Positions 17,083 to 27,836 of a stretch of 64,000 nt of DNA are shown in pieces; positions within the stretch are counted from its first letter, which is position 1, and every line of letters begins with the position of its first letter. The notes beneath the pieces are model-generated. The model had not been told where the DNA came from. It was given only the letters and a program-made list of their open reading frames with translations, and did no database searches. Source of the DNA: Wenjunlia tyrosinilytica. Lineage in GTDB: Bacteria > Actinomycetota > Actinomycetes > Streptomycetales > Streptomycetaceae. The position numbers and the translations under genes are program-made. The stretch lies in the NCBI RefSeq assembly GCF_014646055.1, contig NZ_BMMS01000004.1, forward strand, positions 186,001 to 250,000, in the 5' to 3' direction.

Positions 17083-18786
17083 TCAGCCGTCCAGCCGGAA
17101 GCTGTCCGCGGCCGTGCGGAAGTACTTCACGCACTCCCTCCACCGCGCGTCGGGGGCGGACAGGTAGATCGCGTAGCCCCGCTGGCCCTCGGCGGTGAAT
17201 CCGAGGTCCTGGGCGTGCCACTTGCGCCGCGCGCCCTGCCAGGTGAACTCCCAGATGGCGGCGGGCCGCCCCTGGTACCTGGTCTCGTTCATGCGCAGGT
17301 TCTCGTAGCCGGGAGACTTCTTCTGGACGTCCGGCTCGATGGCGCGCCAGTGCTCGATGCTGCTGTCGCCCGCGAAGTCCAGGACGTTGAACTTCAGCCC
17401 CATCAGCTCGTCGGGGGAGAGGTAGTTCACCTCCTGGCCGGACGTCCTCTCCACCCGGTGCCAGGATTGCGGAACGGTGACGGAGAAGCCGAGCCGGTCG
17501 TGGACGCGCCGGAAACCCTCGGGGACAGCCGGCACGGGAGGCAGGGAGGGACTCGCCTCGGGCGTGTTCGACGAGTGTCCGCCGGAGGCCTGGTTCGCCG
17601 AGTCGTGGCGCTGGGACCACAGCGCGGCACCGCCGCCCGCGAGCACCGTGACCAGGAGCACGGCCGCCACCGTCACGGCGGGCGACCGGCCCCGGGTCCT
17701 GCCACGGCGAAGCCGGCCGGCGAGGACCGTCTGGGAACCGGTGTCGCCCTCACCGTGCGAGGGCGGGCCCTGCGGGGGATCGAGGTGGCGGCTCGTGGCG
17801 GCGGAGTCGTCCGGGGGAGAACCGGTGTGCTGGGAGAGCTGGGTGGCGTGGGGCCGCTGGGGTTCTTGCGGGTGGGGCAAGGGCACCGGGGCGGCCGGAG
17901 TGTCGGACAGGTGGCCCACGAGGACCGTGTCGACCGAGCCTGCGAGCTGCCGCTCCAACTGCTCGACCGTCATCCGCCGCTCCGGATCCTTCTCCAGGAG
18001 CGCCTTGATGAGCGGGGTCAGCACACCCGCCCGCCGCGGCGGCGGGAAGGGCTCGGCGGCGATGGCGTACGCCGTCTCGATCGGGGTGTCCCGGTGGAAC
18101 GGCGCCTCGCCCTCCAGTGCCTGGTACAGCGTCGCACCCAGGGCCCACAGGTCCGAGGCGGTCCCCGGGCCCGCGCCCCTGATGCGCTCCGGTGAGAGGT
18201 AGTCGAAGGAACCGACCAGCTCCCCGGTCCTGGTCAGCGTCGACGACCCCGAGGCCACGGCGATGCCGAAGTCGGTGAGCACGACCCTGCCGTCCGGTCG
18301 GCCCTGTTCGTCCTCACCGGAGCCGCCGTGGGAGCTGTCGGTGCCCAGCAGCACATTGGCGGGCTTGACGTCCCGGTGCAGGACCCCGGCCCGGTGGGCG
18401 GCGCGCAGGGCGGCGGCCATGCCCCGGCCGATCCTCGCCGCCTCGCGCTGCGAGATGGGGCCGTCCTTCTTGAGCACGTCGCCGAGGGTGCGCGAGGGCA
18501 CGTACTCCATGACGATGCACGGCAGGCCGTCGTCCTCCACGACGTCATGGACCACGACGACGTTGGGGTGGGTGATCCTGGCCGCGCTGCGGGCCTCCCG
18601 GCGGGTGCGCTCGTACAGGGTGCCGCGTTCCTCGTCCGACAGGTGGGGCGGGACATGGAGCTTCTTCACGGCGACGTGGCGGCCGAGGAGTTCGTCCTCG
18701 GCCCGCCACACCGTGCCCATGCCACCGCGGCCTATGCGTTCGACCAGCCGGTACCTTCCGGCCACGACCCGCTCATGATCGGACAC
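17083..18786 (-). CDS. Membrane Ser/Thr protein kinase with extracytoplasmic domain
   Basis: 567-aa receptor-type kinase and the promoter-proximal gene of the five-gene array. It has IGRGGMGTVW, VAVKKL, HRDVKPAN, DFGIAV and GSFDYLSPE. A Gly/Asp/Glu-rich insertion (about 18 residues) separates the catalytic loop from DFG, which the others lack. A single membrane helix (AVTVAAVLLVTVLAGGGAAL) precedes an outside domain with the family pattern (GFSVTVPQSWHRV, PGYENLR, AAIWEFTW, YFRTAADSFRL). GTG at 18786 is preceded by AGGGG. Confidence 0.92.
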   Translation of the reverse strand: MSDHERVVAGRYRLVERIGRGGMGTVWRAEDELLGRHVAVKKLHVPPHLSDEERGTLYERTRREARSAARITHPNVVVVHDVVEDDGLPCIVMEYVPSRTLGDVLKKDGPISQREAARIGRGMAAALRAAHRAGVLHRDVKPANVLLGTDSSHGGSGEDEQGRPDGRVVLTDFGIAVASGSSTLTRTGELVGSFDYLSPERIRGAGPGTASDLWALGATLYQALEGEAPFHRDTPIETAYAIAAEPFPPPRRAGVLTPLIKALLEKDPERRMTVEQLERQLAGSVDTVLVGHLSDTPAAPVPLPHPQEPQRPHATQLSQHTGSPPDDSAATSRHLDPPQGPPSHGEGDTGSQTVLAGRLRRGRTRGRSPAVTVAAVLLVTVLAGGGAALWSQRHDSANQASGGHSSNTPEASPSLPPVPAVPEGFRRVHDRLGFSVTVPQSWHRVERTSGQEVNYLSPDELMGLKFNVLDFAGDSSIEHWRAIEPDVQKKSPGYENLRMNETRYQGRPAAIWEFTWQGARRKWHAQDLGFTAEGQRGYAIYLSAPDARWRECVKYFRTAADSFRLDG

Positions 18787-18833
18787 CTGGACCCCTGTTT
18801 TCCCCGAGCACTTACCTCGCGCGCCGCCGTCTG

Positions 18834-20540
18834 TTACAGGGGAACGATATCCGGGGCACCGAGCCGCGCGGCGTCCGCGGTCTGGTCGTCGGGCTGGCGC
18901 TGCGACTCCCTTTCGGCCTCGACGCGCTTCTCGTAGTGCGCGACCTCGCGTTCGATCTGCGCCGTGTCCCAGCCCAGGACGGGCGCCATGAGCTCGGCGA
19001 CCTCCCTGGCGCACCGGGTCCCGCGGTCGAATGTCTCGATCGAGATCCGCATCCGCCGGGTGAGCACGTCGTCCAGATGCCGCGCCCCCTCGTAGGCGGC
19101 GGCGTAGACGGCCTCGGCGCGCAGGTAGTCGTCGGCGCCGGTGAGGGCACGGCCGAGGGACGGGTCCTCGGAGATGAGGGCCAGCACTTCCTCGGTGAGC
19201 GCCCCGTACCGGTTGAGCAGGTGCTCCACCCGGGCGACATGCAGCCCGGACTCGGCGGCGATCCTGGCGCGGGCGTTCCACAGCGCCGGGTAGCCCTCCG
19301 CGCCGACCAGTTGGGTGGTCTCGGTGACGCAGGGGCCCACACGGCTGTCGAGGCCGTGCACGGCCGCGTCGACCGCGTCCTTGGCCATCACCCGGTAGGT
19401 CGTGTACTTGCCGCCCGCCACGACCACCAGGCCGGGGACGGGGTGGGCGACCGTGTGCTCGCGCGACAGCTTGCTCGTCGCGTCGGACTCGCCGGCCAGC
19501 AGCGGGCGCAGCCCCGCGTAGACGCCCTCCACGTCGTCGCGGGTCAGGGGCACGTTCAGCACCGAGTTCACATGCTGGAGGAGGTAGTCGATGTCGGCGC
19601 TGGATGCGGCCGGGTGCGCCTTGTCCAGGTCCCAGTCGGTGTCGGTCGTGCCGACGACCCAGTGGCGGCCCCAGGGGATCACGAACAGCACGCTCTTCTC
19701 GGTGCGCAGGATCAGCCCCGTGCTGGAGTGGATCCGGTCCTTCGGCACGACGAGGTGGATGCCCTTGGACGCGCGGACGTGGAACTGGCCGCGCTCGCCC
19801 ACAAGGGCCTGTGTGTCGTCCGTCCACACCCCGGTGGCGTTGACCACCTGGCGGGCGCGGACCTCGAACTCGCCCCCCTGCTCCAGATCGTGCACCCGGG
19901 CACCGACGACACGCTCTCCCTCGCGCAGGAAGCCGACGACCCGAGCCCGGTTGGCCACATGCGCCCCGTAGGCGGTCGCGGTCCTGATCAGGGTGGTGAC
20001 GTAGCGGGCGTCGTCCACCTGGGCGTCGTAGTACTGGATGGCGCCGACGAGGGCGTCCTTCCTCAGGGCGGGGGCGACCTGCAGGGCCTGGGTCCGCGTC
20101 AGATGGCGGTGGTGCGGCAGGCCCCGGCCGTGGCCGGAGGAGACGCTCATGGCGTCGTACAGCGCGACACCGGATCCGGCGTAGACACGCTCCCAGCCGT
20201 GGTGCTGGAGCGGGTACAGGAAGGGCACCGGCTTGACGAGGTGCGGGGCGAGCCGCTCCAGCAGCAGCCCGCGTTCCTTGAGCGCCTCCCTCACGAGGGC
20301 GAAGTCGAGCATCTCCAGGTAGCGCAGTCCGCCGTGGATGAGCTTGCTGGATCGGCTCGACGTCCCCGCCGCCCAGTCACGTGCCTCCACCAGCGCGGTG
20401 CTCAGGCCGCGCGTGGCCGCGTCGAGCGCGGTACCGGCTCCGACGATGCCTCCGCCCACGACCAGTACGTCCAGTTCGTGCTCCACCATCGCGGCGAGCG
20501 CGCTGCCGCGCTCGGCCGGCCCTAGGTTCGCGGTCCTCAA
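18834..20540 (-). CDS. glpD: Glycerol-3-phosphate dehydrogenase (FAD, respiratory)
   Basis: 568-aa membrane-associated flavoenzyme oxidising glycerol 3-phosphate to dihydroxyacetone phosphate and feeding electrons to quinone. The FAD motif is VLVVGGGIVGAGTALDAATRG. Further signatures are SRSSKLIHGGLRYLE, VVNATGVWTDD, and GGKYTTYRVMAKDAVDAA in the C-terminal part. Its length fits the family. The start is a TTG; an internal ATG (MVEHELDVLVV) 17 codons later is the alternative. glpK and glpF are not nearby. The upstream gene in the opposite direction is a nucleotide-sugar dehydrogenase homologue. Confidence 0.95.
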   Translation of the reverse strand: MRTANLGPAERGSALAAMVEHELDVLVVGGGIVGAGTALDAATRGLSTALVEARDWAAGTSSRSSKLIHGGLRYLEMLDFALVREALKERGLLLERLAPHLVKPVPFLYPLQHHGWERVYAGSGVALYDAMSVSSGHGRGLPHHRHLTRTQALQVAPALRKDALVGAIQYYDAQVDDARYVTTLIRTATAYGAHVANRARVVGFLREGERVVGARVHDLEQGGEFEVRARQVVNATGVWTDDTQALVGERGQFHVRASKGIHLVVPKDRIHSSTGLILRTEKSVLFVIPWGRHWVVGTTDTDWDLDKAHPAASSADIDYLLQHVNSVLNVPLTRDDVEGVYAGLRPLLAGESDATSKLSREHTVAHPVPGLVVVAGGKYTTYRVMAKDAVDAAVHGLDSRVGPCVTETTQLVGAEGYPALWNARARIAAESGLHVARVEHLLNRYGALTEEVLALISEDPSLGRALTGADDYLRAEAVYAAAYEGARHLDDVLTRRMRISIETFDRGTRCAREVAELMAPVLGWDTAQIEREVAHYEKRVEAERESQRQPDDQTADAARLGAPDIVPL

Positions 20541-20737
20541 CTCGGCCTCCCGGTCTCATGACGCTTTCCGACACTGCCGCTTCGGTTCACAGCCGCACCG
20601 ATTCGATACTGCCCTGATTCCCTGGCGATGACGGATCCGACGAACACTTATGCCCGAATTACCCTCAATGCGGAATATCAGTTGTATTGATGCTTATTCT
20701 ATCTATCCGGCACCCCTCCGCAGGAAGGACGCGCCCC

Positions 20738-21994
20738 ATGCCTGCAGACCTCGTGGTCATCGGACTCAATTTCGCCGGACTCCCGCTCGCCCAGGCCGCC
20801 ACCGCCGCCGGACTCGACGTCATCGGCTACGACACCGACGAGCTCGTCGTCGCCGGACTGAACTCGGGCCGCAGCCCCGTCGACGACCTCGCCGCCGCCG
20901 ACATCCGCCGCATGCTCGCCTCCGGATTCCGCGCCACCGGCGATCCCGCCGCACTCGGCCGCGCACGGACCGTGGTCATCTGCGAGCCCACACCGCTCGC
21001 CGAGGACCGCACTCCCGACCTGACCGCCGTGCGCGCCGCCGCCCACGCAATCGCCTCCCAGATGCGCCCGCGCACCACGGTGATCCTGGAATCGACCGCA
21101 TATCCCGGCACCACGGAGGAAATCCTCCGGCCCATCCTGGAGACCTCCGGACTCACCTGCGGACGCGACTTCCACCTCGCCGCCTCCCCCACCCGCGTCG
21201 ACCCCGGAAACCGCGAATTCGGCATCGCCAACACCCCCAAGGTCGTCGGCGGCACCACCCCAGCGTGCACCGACGCCGCGGCGGCGTTCTACAACCGCCT
21301 CACCGACCGCGTCGTACGCGCCCGCGGCTGCCGCGAGGCCGAGACCGTGAAGCTGCTGGAGAGCAACTACCGGCATGTGAATGTCGCCCTCGCCAATGAG
21401 ATGGCCGTCTTCTGCCACGACTTCGGCATCGACCTGTGGGACGTCATCCGCTGCGCCGAGACCAAGCCCTTCGGCTTCCAGGCGTTCCGCCCCGGCCCCG
21501 GCGTCGGCGGCTACTCCACCCCGCTGGACCCCAACTACCTGCCGCACCAGGGCCGCACCATCGGCTACCCCTTCCGCATGGCCGAGCTGGCCGGGGAGAT
21601 CAACGACCGGATGCCCCGCTACGTGGTCCACCGCGCCTCGGCCCTCCTCAACGAGGACGGCAAGGCCGTACGCGGCGCCCGCATCCTCCTGCTCGGGGTG
21701 ACCTACAAGGCGGACGTCGCCGACACCCGCCGCTCCCCCGCCCGGGCCGTCGCCGCCCGCCTGCTCGAACTCGGCGCCCAGCTGTGCTTCCACGACCCCT
21801 ACGTCCAGCAGTGGAACGTCCTGGACCGCCCGGTGCCGCGCGCCTGCTCACTCTACGAGGCCGCCGCGGACGCCGACCTCACCCTCCTGCTGCAACCGCA
21901 CCGCACATACGACCTCCAGGGGCTCGCGGTGAAGGCACAGCGGCTGCTCGACACCCAGGGCGCCACCCCGGCGGGGGCGGCGGACCGGCTGTAG
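20738..21994 (+). CDS. UDP-glucose/GDP-mannose dehydrogenase family protein lacking the catalytic Cys
   Basis: 418-aa protein with the two-domain nucleotide-sugar dehydrogenase fold. The N-terminal Rossmann part starts VVIGLNFAGLPLAQA, the linker helix has VKLLESNYRHVNVALANEM, and the C-terminal part has LGVTYKADVADTRRSPA. The usual catalytic motif GxGGxC is instead GPGVGGYSTPLDPNYL, so the nucleophile position (residue 260) is Ser, and SPERxxPG reads SPTRVDPG. ATG at 20738 follows AGGAAGGA. It is a standalone gene divergent from glpD. It may be a changed-specificity enzyme or a non-oxidising homologue. Confidence 0.85.
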   Translation: MPADLVVIGLNFAGLPLAQAATAAGLDVIGYDTDELVVAGLNSGRSPVDDLAAADIRRMLASGFRATGDPAALGRARTVVICEPTPLAEDRTPDLTAVRAAAHAIASQMRPRTTVILESTAYPGTTEEILRPILETSGLTCGRDFHLAASPTRVDPGNREFGIANTPKVVGGTTPACTDAAAAFYNRLTDRVVRARGCREAETVKLLESNYRHVNVALANEMAVFCHDFGIDLWDVIRCAETKPFGFQAFRPGPGVGGYSTPLDPNYLPHQGRTIGYPFRMAELAGEINDRMPRYVVHRASALLNEDGKAVRGARILLLGVTYKADVADTRRSPARAVAARLLELGAQLCFHDPYVQQWNVLDRPVPRACSLYEAAADADLTLLLQPHRTYDLQGLAVKAQRLLDTQGATPAGAADRL

Positions 21995-22118
21995 ACACGG
22001 ACGGGCCGGGAGACGAACCGACCGACAGAGGGACCGGCCGAGCGACGGACCGATGAGAGACGGACCGGCTGCGCAGAGGGTCCGGCTGCGCAGACGGCCT
22101 GGTTGCGCAGACGGCCGT

Positions 22119-22152
22119 GCCCCCGTTCCCAGGGGCCCTGGGGGACGGGGGC
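22119..22152. terminator. Terminator hairpin between converging genes
   Basis: The arms GCCCCCGTTCCCAGGG (22119-22134) and 22136-22152 form a long stem with one bulge, between the sugar dehydrogenase homologue and guaB3. Just upstream, 22061-22117 has degenerate repeats of GGCTGCGCAGACGGCC type. Confidence 0.7.
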
Positions 22153-22200
22153 GCGAGCCGTCGAACGGGCGCGGCTGTGCGGCTCAGGCCTTGAGGCGGC

Positions 22201-23325
22201 TCAGACCTTCAGGACCGGCGCGACGGTCACCTCGACGCGCTGGAACTCCTTCAGCTCCGAGTAGCCCGTCGTGGCCATGGCCCGGCGCAGGGCGCCGAAG
22301 AAGTTCATGGAGCCGTCCGGGGTGTGCGACGGGCCGAGCAGGACCTCCTCGGTGGTGCCGACCAGGCCGAGGTTCACCCGCTTGCCGCGTGGCAGCTCCT
22401 CGTGGACGGCCTCCATGCCCCAGTGGTGGCCGCGGCCGGGCGAGTCCGTGGCACGGGCCAGCGGGGAGCCCATCATGACGGCGTCGGCGCCGCACGCGAC
22501 GGCCTTCGGCAGGTCGCCGCTGAAGCCGACACCGCCGTCGGCGATGACGTGCACGTAGCGGCCGCCGGACTCGTCCATGTAGTCCCGGCGGGCCGCCGCG
22601 ACGTCGGCGACGGCGGTGGCCATCGGGACCTGGATGCCGAGAACATTGCGGGTGGTGTGGGCGGCACCGCCGCCGAAGCCCACGAGGACACCCGCGGCAC
22701 CGGTGCGCATCAGATGCAGGGCGGCGGTGTAGGTGGCGCAGCCGCCGACGATCACGGGAACGTCGAGCTCGTAGATGAACTGCTTGAGGTTCAGCGGTTC
22801 GGCACGGCCCGAGACGTGCTCGGCGGAGACGGTGGTGCCGCGGATGACGAAGATGTCCACGCCCGCGTCCACGACCGCCTTGGAGAACTGGGCGGTGTGC
22901 TGCGGGGAGAGGGCCGCGGCGGTGACCACGCCGGCCTGGCGCACCTCCTTGATCCGCTGCCCGATCAGCTCCTCCTTGATCGGGGCAGCGTAGATCTCCT
23001 GGAGGCGGCGGGTCGCCTCGGCCTCGTCGGCCAGCTCGGCGATCTCGTCCAGCAGCGGCTGCGGGTCCTCGTAGCGGGTCCACAGGCCCTCGAGGTTCAG
23101 CACGCCGAGGCCGCCGAGGTTGCCGATCGCGATGGCGGTCGCGGGCGAGACCACGGAGTCCATGGGGGCGGCGAGGAAGGGCAGCTCGAAGCGGTAGGCG
23201 TCGATCTGCCAGGCGATGGAGACGTCCTTCGGGTCCCGGGTCCGGCGGCTCGGCACCACGGCGATGTCGTCGAACGCGTACGCCCGGCGTCCGCGCTTGC
23301 CCCGCCCGATCTCGATCTCGGTCAC
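22201..23325 (-). CDS. guaB3: GuaB3 family IMP dehydrogenase-related protein
   Basis: 374-aa (beta/alpha)8 protein of the GuaB3 group, commonly beside guaB in actinobacteria. It begins with the GuaB3-type IGRGKRGRRAYAFDDIAVVPSR and keeps the phosphate-binding IADGGVGFSGDLPKAVACGADAVMMGSPLA. The IMPDH catalytic loop GSICTTR is replaced by GGAAHTTR, so the nucleophilic Cys is His. It has no CBS domains, consistent with its short length. Its exact reaction is not established from sequence. It lies 535 nt downstream of guaB across a tandem-repeat array. Confidence 0.93.
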   Translation of the reverse strand: MTEIEIGRGKRGRRAYAFDDIAVVPSRRTRDPKDVSIAWQIDAYRFELPFLAAPMDSVVSPATAIAIGNLGGLGVLNLEGLWTRYEDPQPLLDEIAELADEAEATRRLQEIYAAPIKEELIGQRIKEVRQAGVVTAAALSPQHTAQFSKAVVDAGVDIFVIRGTTVSAEHVSGRAEPLNLKQFIYELDVPVIVGGCATYTAALHLMRTGAAGVLVGFGGGAAHTTRNVLGIQVPMATAVADVAAARRDYMDESGGRYVHVIADGGVGFSGDLPKAVACGADAVMMGSPLARATDSPGRGHHWGMEAVHEELPRGKRVNLGLVGTTEEVLLGPSHTPDGSMNFFGALRRAMATTGYSELKEFQRVEVTVAPVLKV

Positions 23326-23458
23326 GTGTTGCTGCCCTTCTCGTGTTCTGCCTGGCGCGGGACCACAACGTGAGCCCGTGCCAGTATCGCCGAGACGCCC
23401 CCGAAGGAGCCGCCCCGTCTCACCCCGGCCCCTGCGGGACCGGCCCGCGCCTATCTGC

Positions 23459-23857
23459 TCGCGCTCCGCCTCGACTCCACTGCGGCCGGGCCCACACCCT
23501 CGTCCCTCGGGCGCACCCCCAGCCTCCGCTGCATCTCAGCTCGCCGCTCAGCCCCAACACTCGCGCTCCGCCTCGACTCCACTGCGGCCGGGCCCACACC
23601 CTCGTCCCTCGGGCGCACCCCCAGCCTCCGCTGCATCTCAGCTCGCCGCTCAGCCCCAACACTCGCGCTCCGCCTCGACTCCACTGCGGCCGGGCCCACA
23701 CCCTCGTCCCTCGGGCGCACCCCCAGCCTCCGCTGCATCTCGGCTCGCCGCTCAGCCCCAACACTCGCGCTCCGCCTCGACTCCACTGCGGCCGGGCCCA
23801 CACCCTCGTCCCTCGGGCACACCCCCAGCCTCCGCTGCATCTCAGCTCGCCGCTCAG
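23459..23857. repeat. Four-copy 102-bp tandem repeat
   Basis: Units start at 23459, 23561, 23663 and 23765, exactly 102 bp apart, and the last ends just before the guaB stop codon. Copies differ at only a few positions (for example CAGCTCGCC versus CGGCTCGCC in copy 3, and GGGCAC versus GGGCGC in copy 4). The period is a multiple of three, so some frames read through, but none has a ribosome site. The array fills most of the guaB-guaB3 gap. Confidence 0.92.
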
Positions 23858-23860
23858 CCC

Positions 23861-26168
<2,308 letters not shown>

Positions 26169-26349
26169 CGGTCCATGGTGCCTGGCGGCTCCGCGATCCG
26201 CGGCACCGCGTCCGTACTTGTGCACCGAAGCGTTATGAGACTGAGCTGCCTGTGCCGCGGTCATCTCACGCCCCGAAATCCGGTCCCCGTCCACGCCCAT
26301 GCCTCAAGCATGCGTCCTCCGAGCGGAAACCGTGAGCATCGGCGGGACA

Positions 26350-26411
26350 TCGCCGCCGCCCGAGGCGGCGGCGGCGACCTTCCCTCCGCACCCGGAACCG
26401 GGTCGGAGGGC
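26350..26411 (-). terminator. Two hairpins after bldM
   Basis: An 11-bp stem pairs 26350-26360 with 26367-26377. It is followed on the plus-strand map by a second, compound stem at 26383-26411 (CCCTCCG ... CGGAGGG outside, ACCCGG-AA-CCGGGT inside). They lie just downstream of the bldM stop and upstream of the sigma factor, so they probably terminate bldM transcription. Confidence 0.6.
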
Positions 26412-26432
26412 CCCAGGGGGACCGGACACGGC

Positions 26433-27044
26433 CTAGCGGACCAGGCCCCAACGGAAGCCGAGCGCCACCGCGTGCGCGCGGTCCGAGGCGCCCAGCTTCT
26501 TGAACAGCCGCCGTGCGTGCGTCTTCACCGTGTCCTCGGAGAGGAAGAGCTCGCGGCCGATCTCGGCGTTGCTTCGGCCATGGCTCATTCCTTCGAGAAC
26601 CTGGATCTCGCGGGCGGTCAGCGTGGGCGCCGCGCCCATCTCGGCCGAGCGCAGTCTCCTGGGAGCGAGCCGCCAGGTCGGATCGGCGAGCGCCTGGGTC
26701 ACGGTGGCCCGCAGCTCGGCGCGCGAGGCGTCCTTGTGCAGGTAACCGCGGGCACCGGCGGCCACCGCCAGCGCGACCCCGTCCAGGTCCTCGGCGACGG
26801 TCAGCATGATGATGCGGGCACCGGGGTCGGCCGAGAGAAGGCGGCGGACCGTCTCGACTCCGCCGAGTCCGGGCATTCGGACGTCCATCAGAATCAGATC
26901 GGAGCGGTCGGCTCCCCAGCGGCGGAGGACTTCCTCGCCGTTGGTGGCAGTCGTCACCCTCTCGACGCCGGGCACGGTGGCGACCGCGCGGCGGAGTGCT
27001 TCTCGGGCAAGCGGGGAGTCGTCGCAGACGAGGACGGATGTCAT
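26433..27044 (-). CDS. bldM: BldM, orphan response regulator for aerial mycelium formation
   Basis: 203-aa NarL/FixJ-type regulator. The receiver domain (VLVCDDSPLAREALRRAV, Asp54 in ILMDVRMPGLGG, Lys in GYLHKDASR) is joined to a LuxR-type helix-turn-helix (LTAREIQVLEGMSHGRSNAEIGRELFLSEDTVKTHARRLFKKLG). The match to S. coelicolor BldM is essentially full length as I recall it, and the neighbouring whiD supports this. No sensor kinase adjoins. BldM is known to activate development as a homodimer and as a heterodimer with WhiI, with Asp54 not needed. ATG at 27044 follows GGAGGA. Confidence 0.95.
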   Translation of the reverse strand: MTSVLVCDDSPLAREALRRAVATVPGVERVTTATNGEEVLRRWGADRSDLILMDVRMPGLGGVETVRRLLSADPGARIIMLTVAEDLDGVALAVAAGARGYLHKDASRAELRATVTQALADPTWRLAPRRLRSAEMGAAPTLTAREIQVLEGMSHGRSNAEIGRELFLSEDTVKTHARRLFKKLGASDRAHAVALGFRWGLVR

Positions 27045-27165
27045 GGCCGTCCTCCGCAGATCCGCGTCACGTTGGGCCTCCAGGCTGGTACGAATCGTGA
27101 TCGATGCGGTCGGTGGCGTCCGGCACCCGATGGATGCCCGGCGCCCGATAACCGCCTCCGCACTC

Positions 27166-27193
27166 CTAACGACGGTCACTCGAAAGAGTTACG
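27166..27193 (-). promoter_or_regulatory. Sigma-BldN-type promoter of bldM
   Basis: Read on the minus strand, CGTAAC (27193-27188) and CGTTAG (27171-27166) are separated by exactly 16 nt. This closely fits the sigma-BldN consensus CGTAAC-N16-CGTTGA that I recall from bldMp1 and the chaplin promoters. The predicted start near 27159 gives a leader of about 115 nt. Confidence 0.75.
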
Positions 27194-27533
27194 GAGTTTG
27201 GCAGCCGTCGCCAATACTCTACGTGATCGACCAGCTACGGATCAGTAGCACCGCGCCGATCGAACCTGCGCGCCGCGCCCGGGGCTGATCCGGGAGGGGT
27301 CGACCGGCTCGCCGCTGACCCAACGAGTACACCCGCTTGCAGGACACGCCCTGGACCCTCATGTCGCGGACACCCGGGATGGATGTCATATTTTGCACTG
27401 TTTGGACCCATTTTTGGGCTAACGCAGGGCTTGGTGGGTACATCCGCGAAGAGTCATATTTCCAGCTACTTTGACAGTAGTCATAACGACTCCCCTGCAA
27501 TGACCGGTCACTCGCCTCCCAAGGGGATGAGCA
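27194..27533 (+). promoter_or_regulatory. Upstream region of whiD
   Basis: 340 bases without a supportable gene. Around 27380-27500 the DNA is unusually A/T-rich for this genome (for example CATATTTTGCACTGTTTGG), and AGTCAT recurs near 27452 and 27479. A TTGACA at 27471-27476 has a weak partner TGCAAT at 27496-27501 (19-nt spacer). AAGGGGATGAG just before 27534 is the whiD ribosome-binding site. Specific regulators cannot be assigned by eye. Confidence 0.45.
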
Positions 27534-27836
27534 ATGGCAGATTTCTCCCGTCTTCCCGGTCCCAACGCGGACCTGTGGGACTGGCAGCTTCTGGCCGCGT
27601 GCCGCGGTGTGGACAGCGCGCTCTTCTTCCACCCCGAGGGCGAGCGCGGCGCCGCGCGCAGTGCCCGTGAGGCGGCGGCCAAGGAGGTCTGCATGCGGTG
27701 CCCGGTCCGAGCGCAGTGCGCGGCGCACGCGCTGGCCGTCCGAGAGCCCTACGGTGTGTGGGGCGGGCTCACGGAGGACGAGCGCGAGGAGCTTCAGGGC
27801 AGGGCCCGGCACCGGCTGATCAGCACGAGGCAGTAG
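27534..27836 (+). CDS. whiD: WhiD, WhiB-like iron-sulfur regulator of spore maturation
   Basis: 100-aa Wbl protein. Four Cys (23, 53, 56, 62, the last three in CMRCPVRAQC) bind a [4Fe-4S] cluster sensitive to O2 and NO. The turn motif GVWGGLTEDER is followed by a basic C-terminus. WhiD is required late in sporulation, for septum placement and spore maturation. The sequence start MADFSRLPGPNADLWDWQ and its place beside bldM identify it. It is divergent from bldM across about 490 bp. The C-terminal tail after ARHRLISTRQ is short. Confidence 0.93.
   Translation: MADFSRLPGPNADLWDWQLLAACRGVDSALFFHPEGERGAARSAREAAAKEVCMRCPVRAQCAAHALAVREPYGVWGGLTEDEREELQGRARHRLISTRQ

Noticed and set aside
26169-26300. 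N-terminal extension of the sigma factor to 26300
   Set aside because: Third-position G/C drops and no conserved sigma sequence is present; it is kept only as an alternative start.
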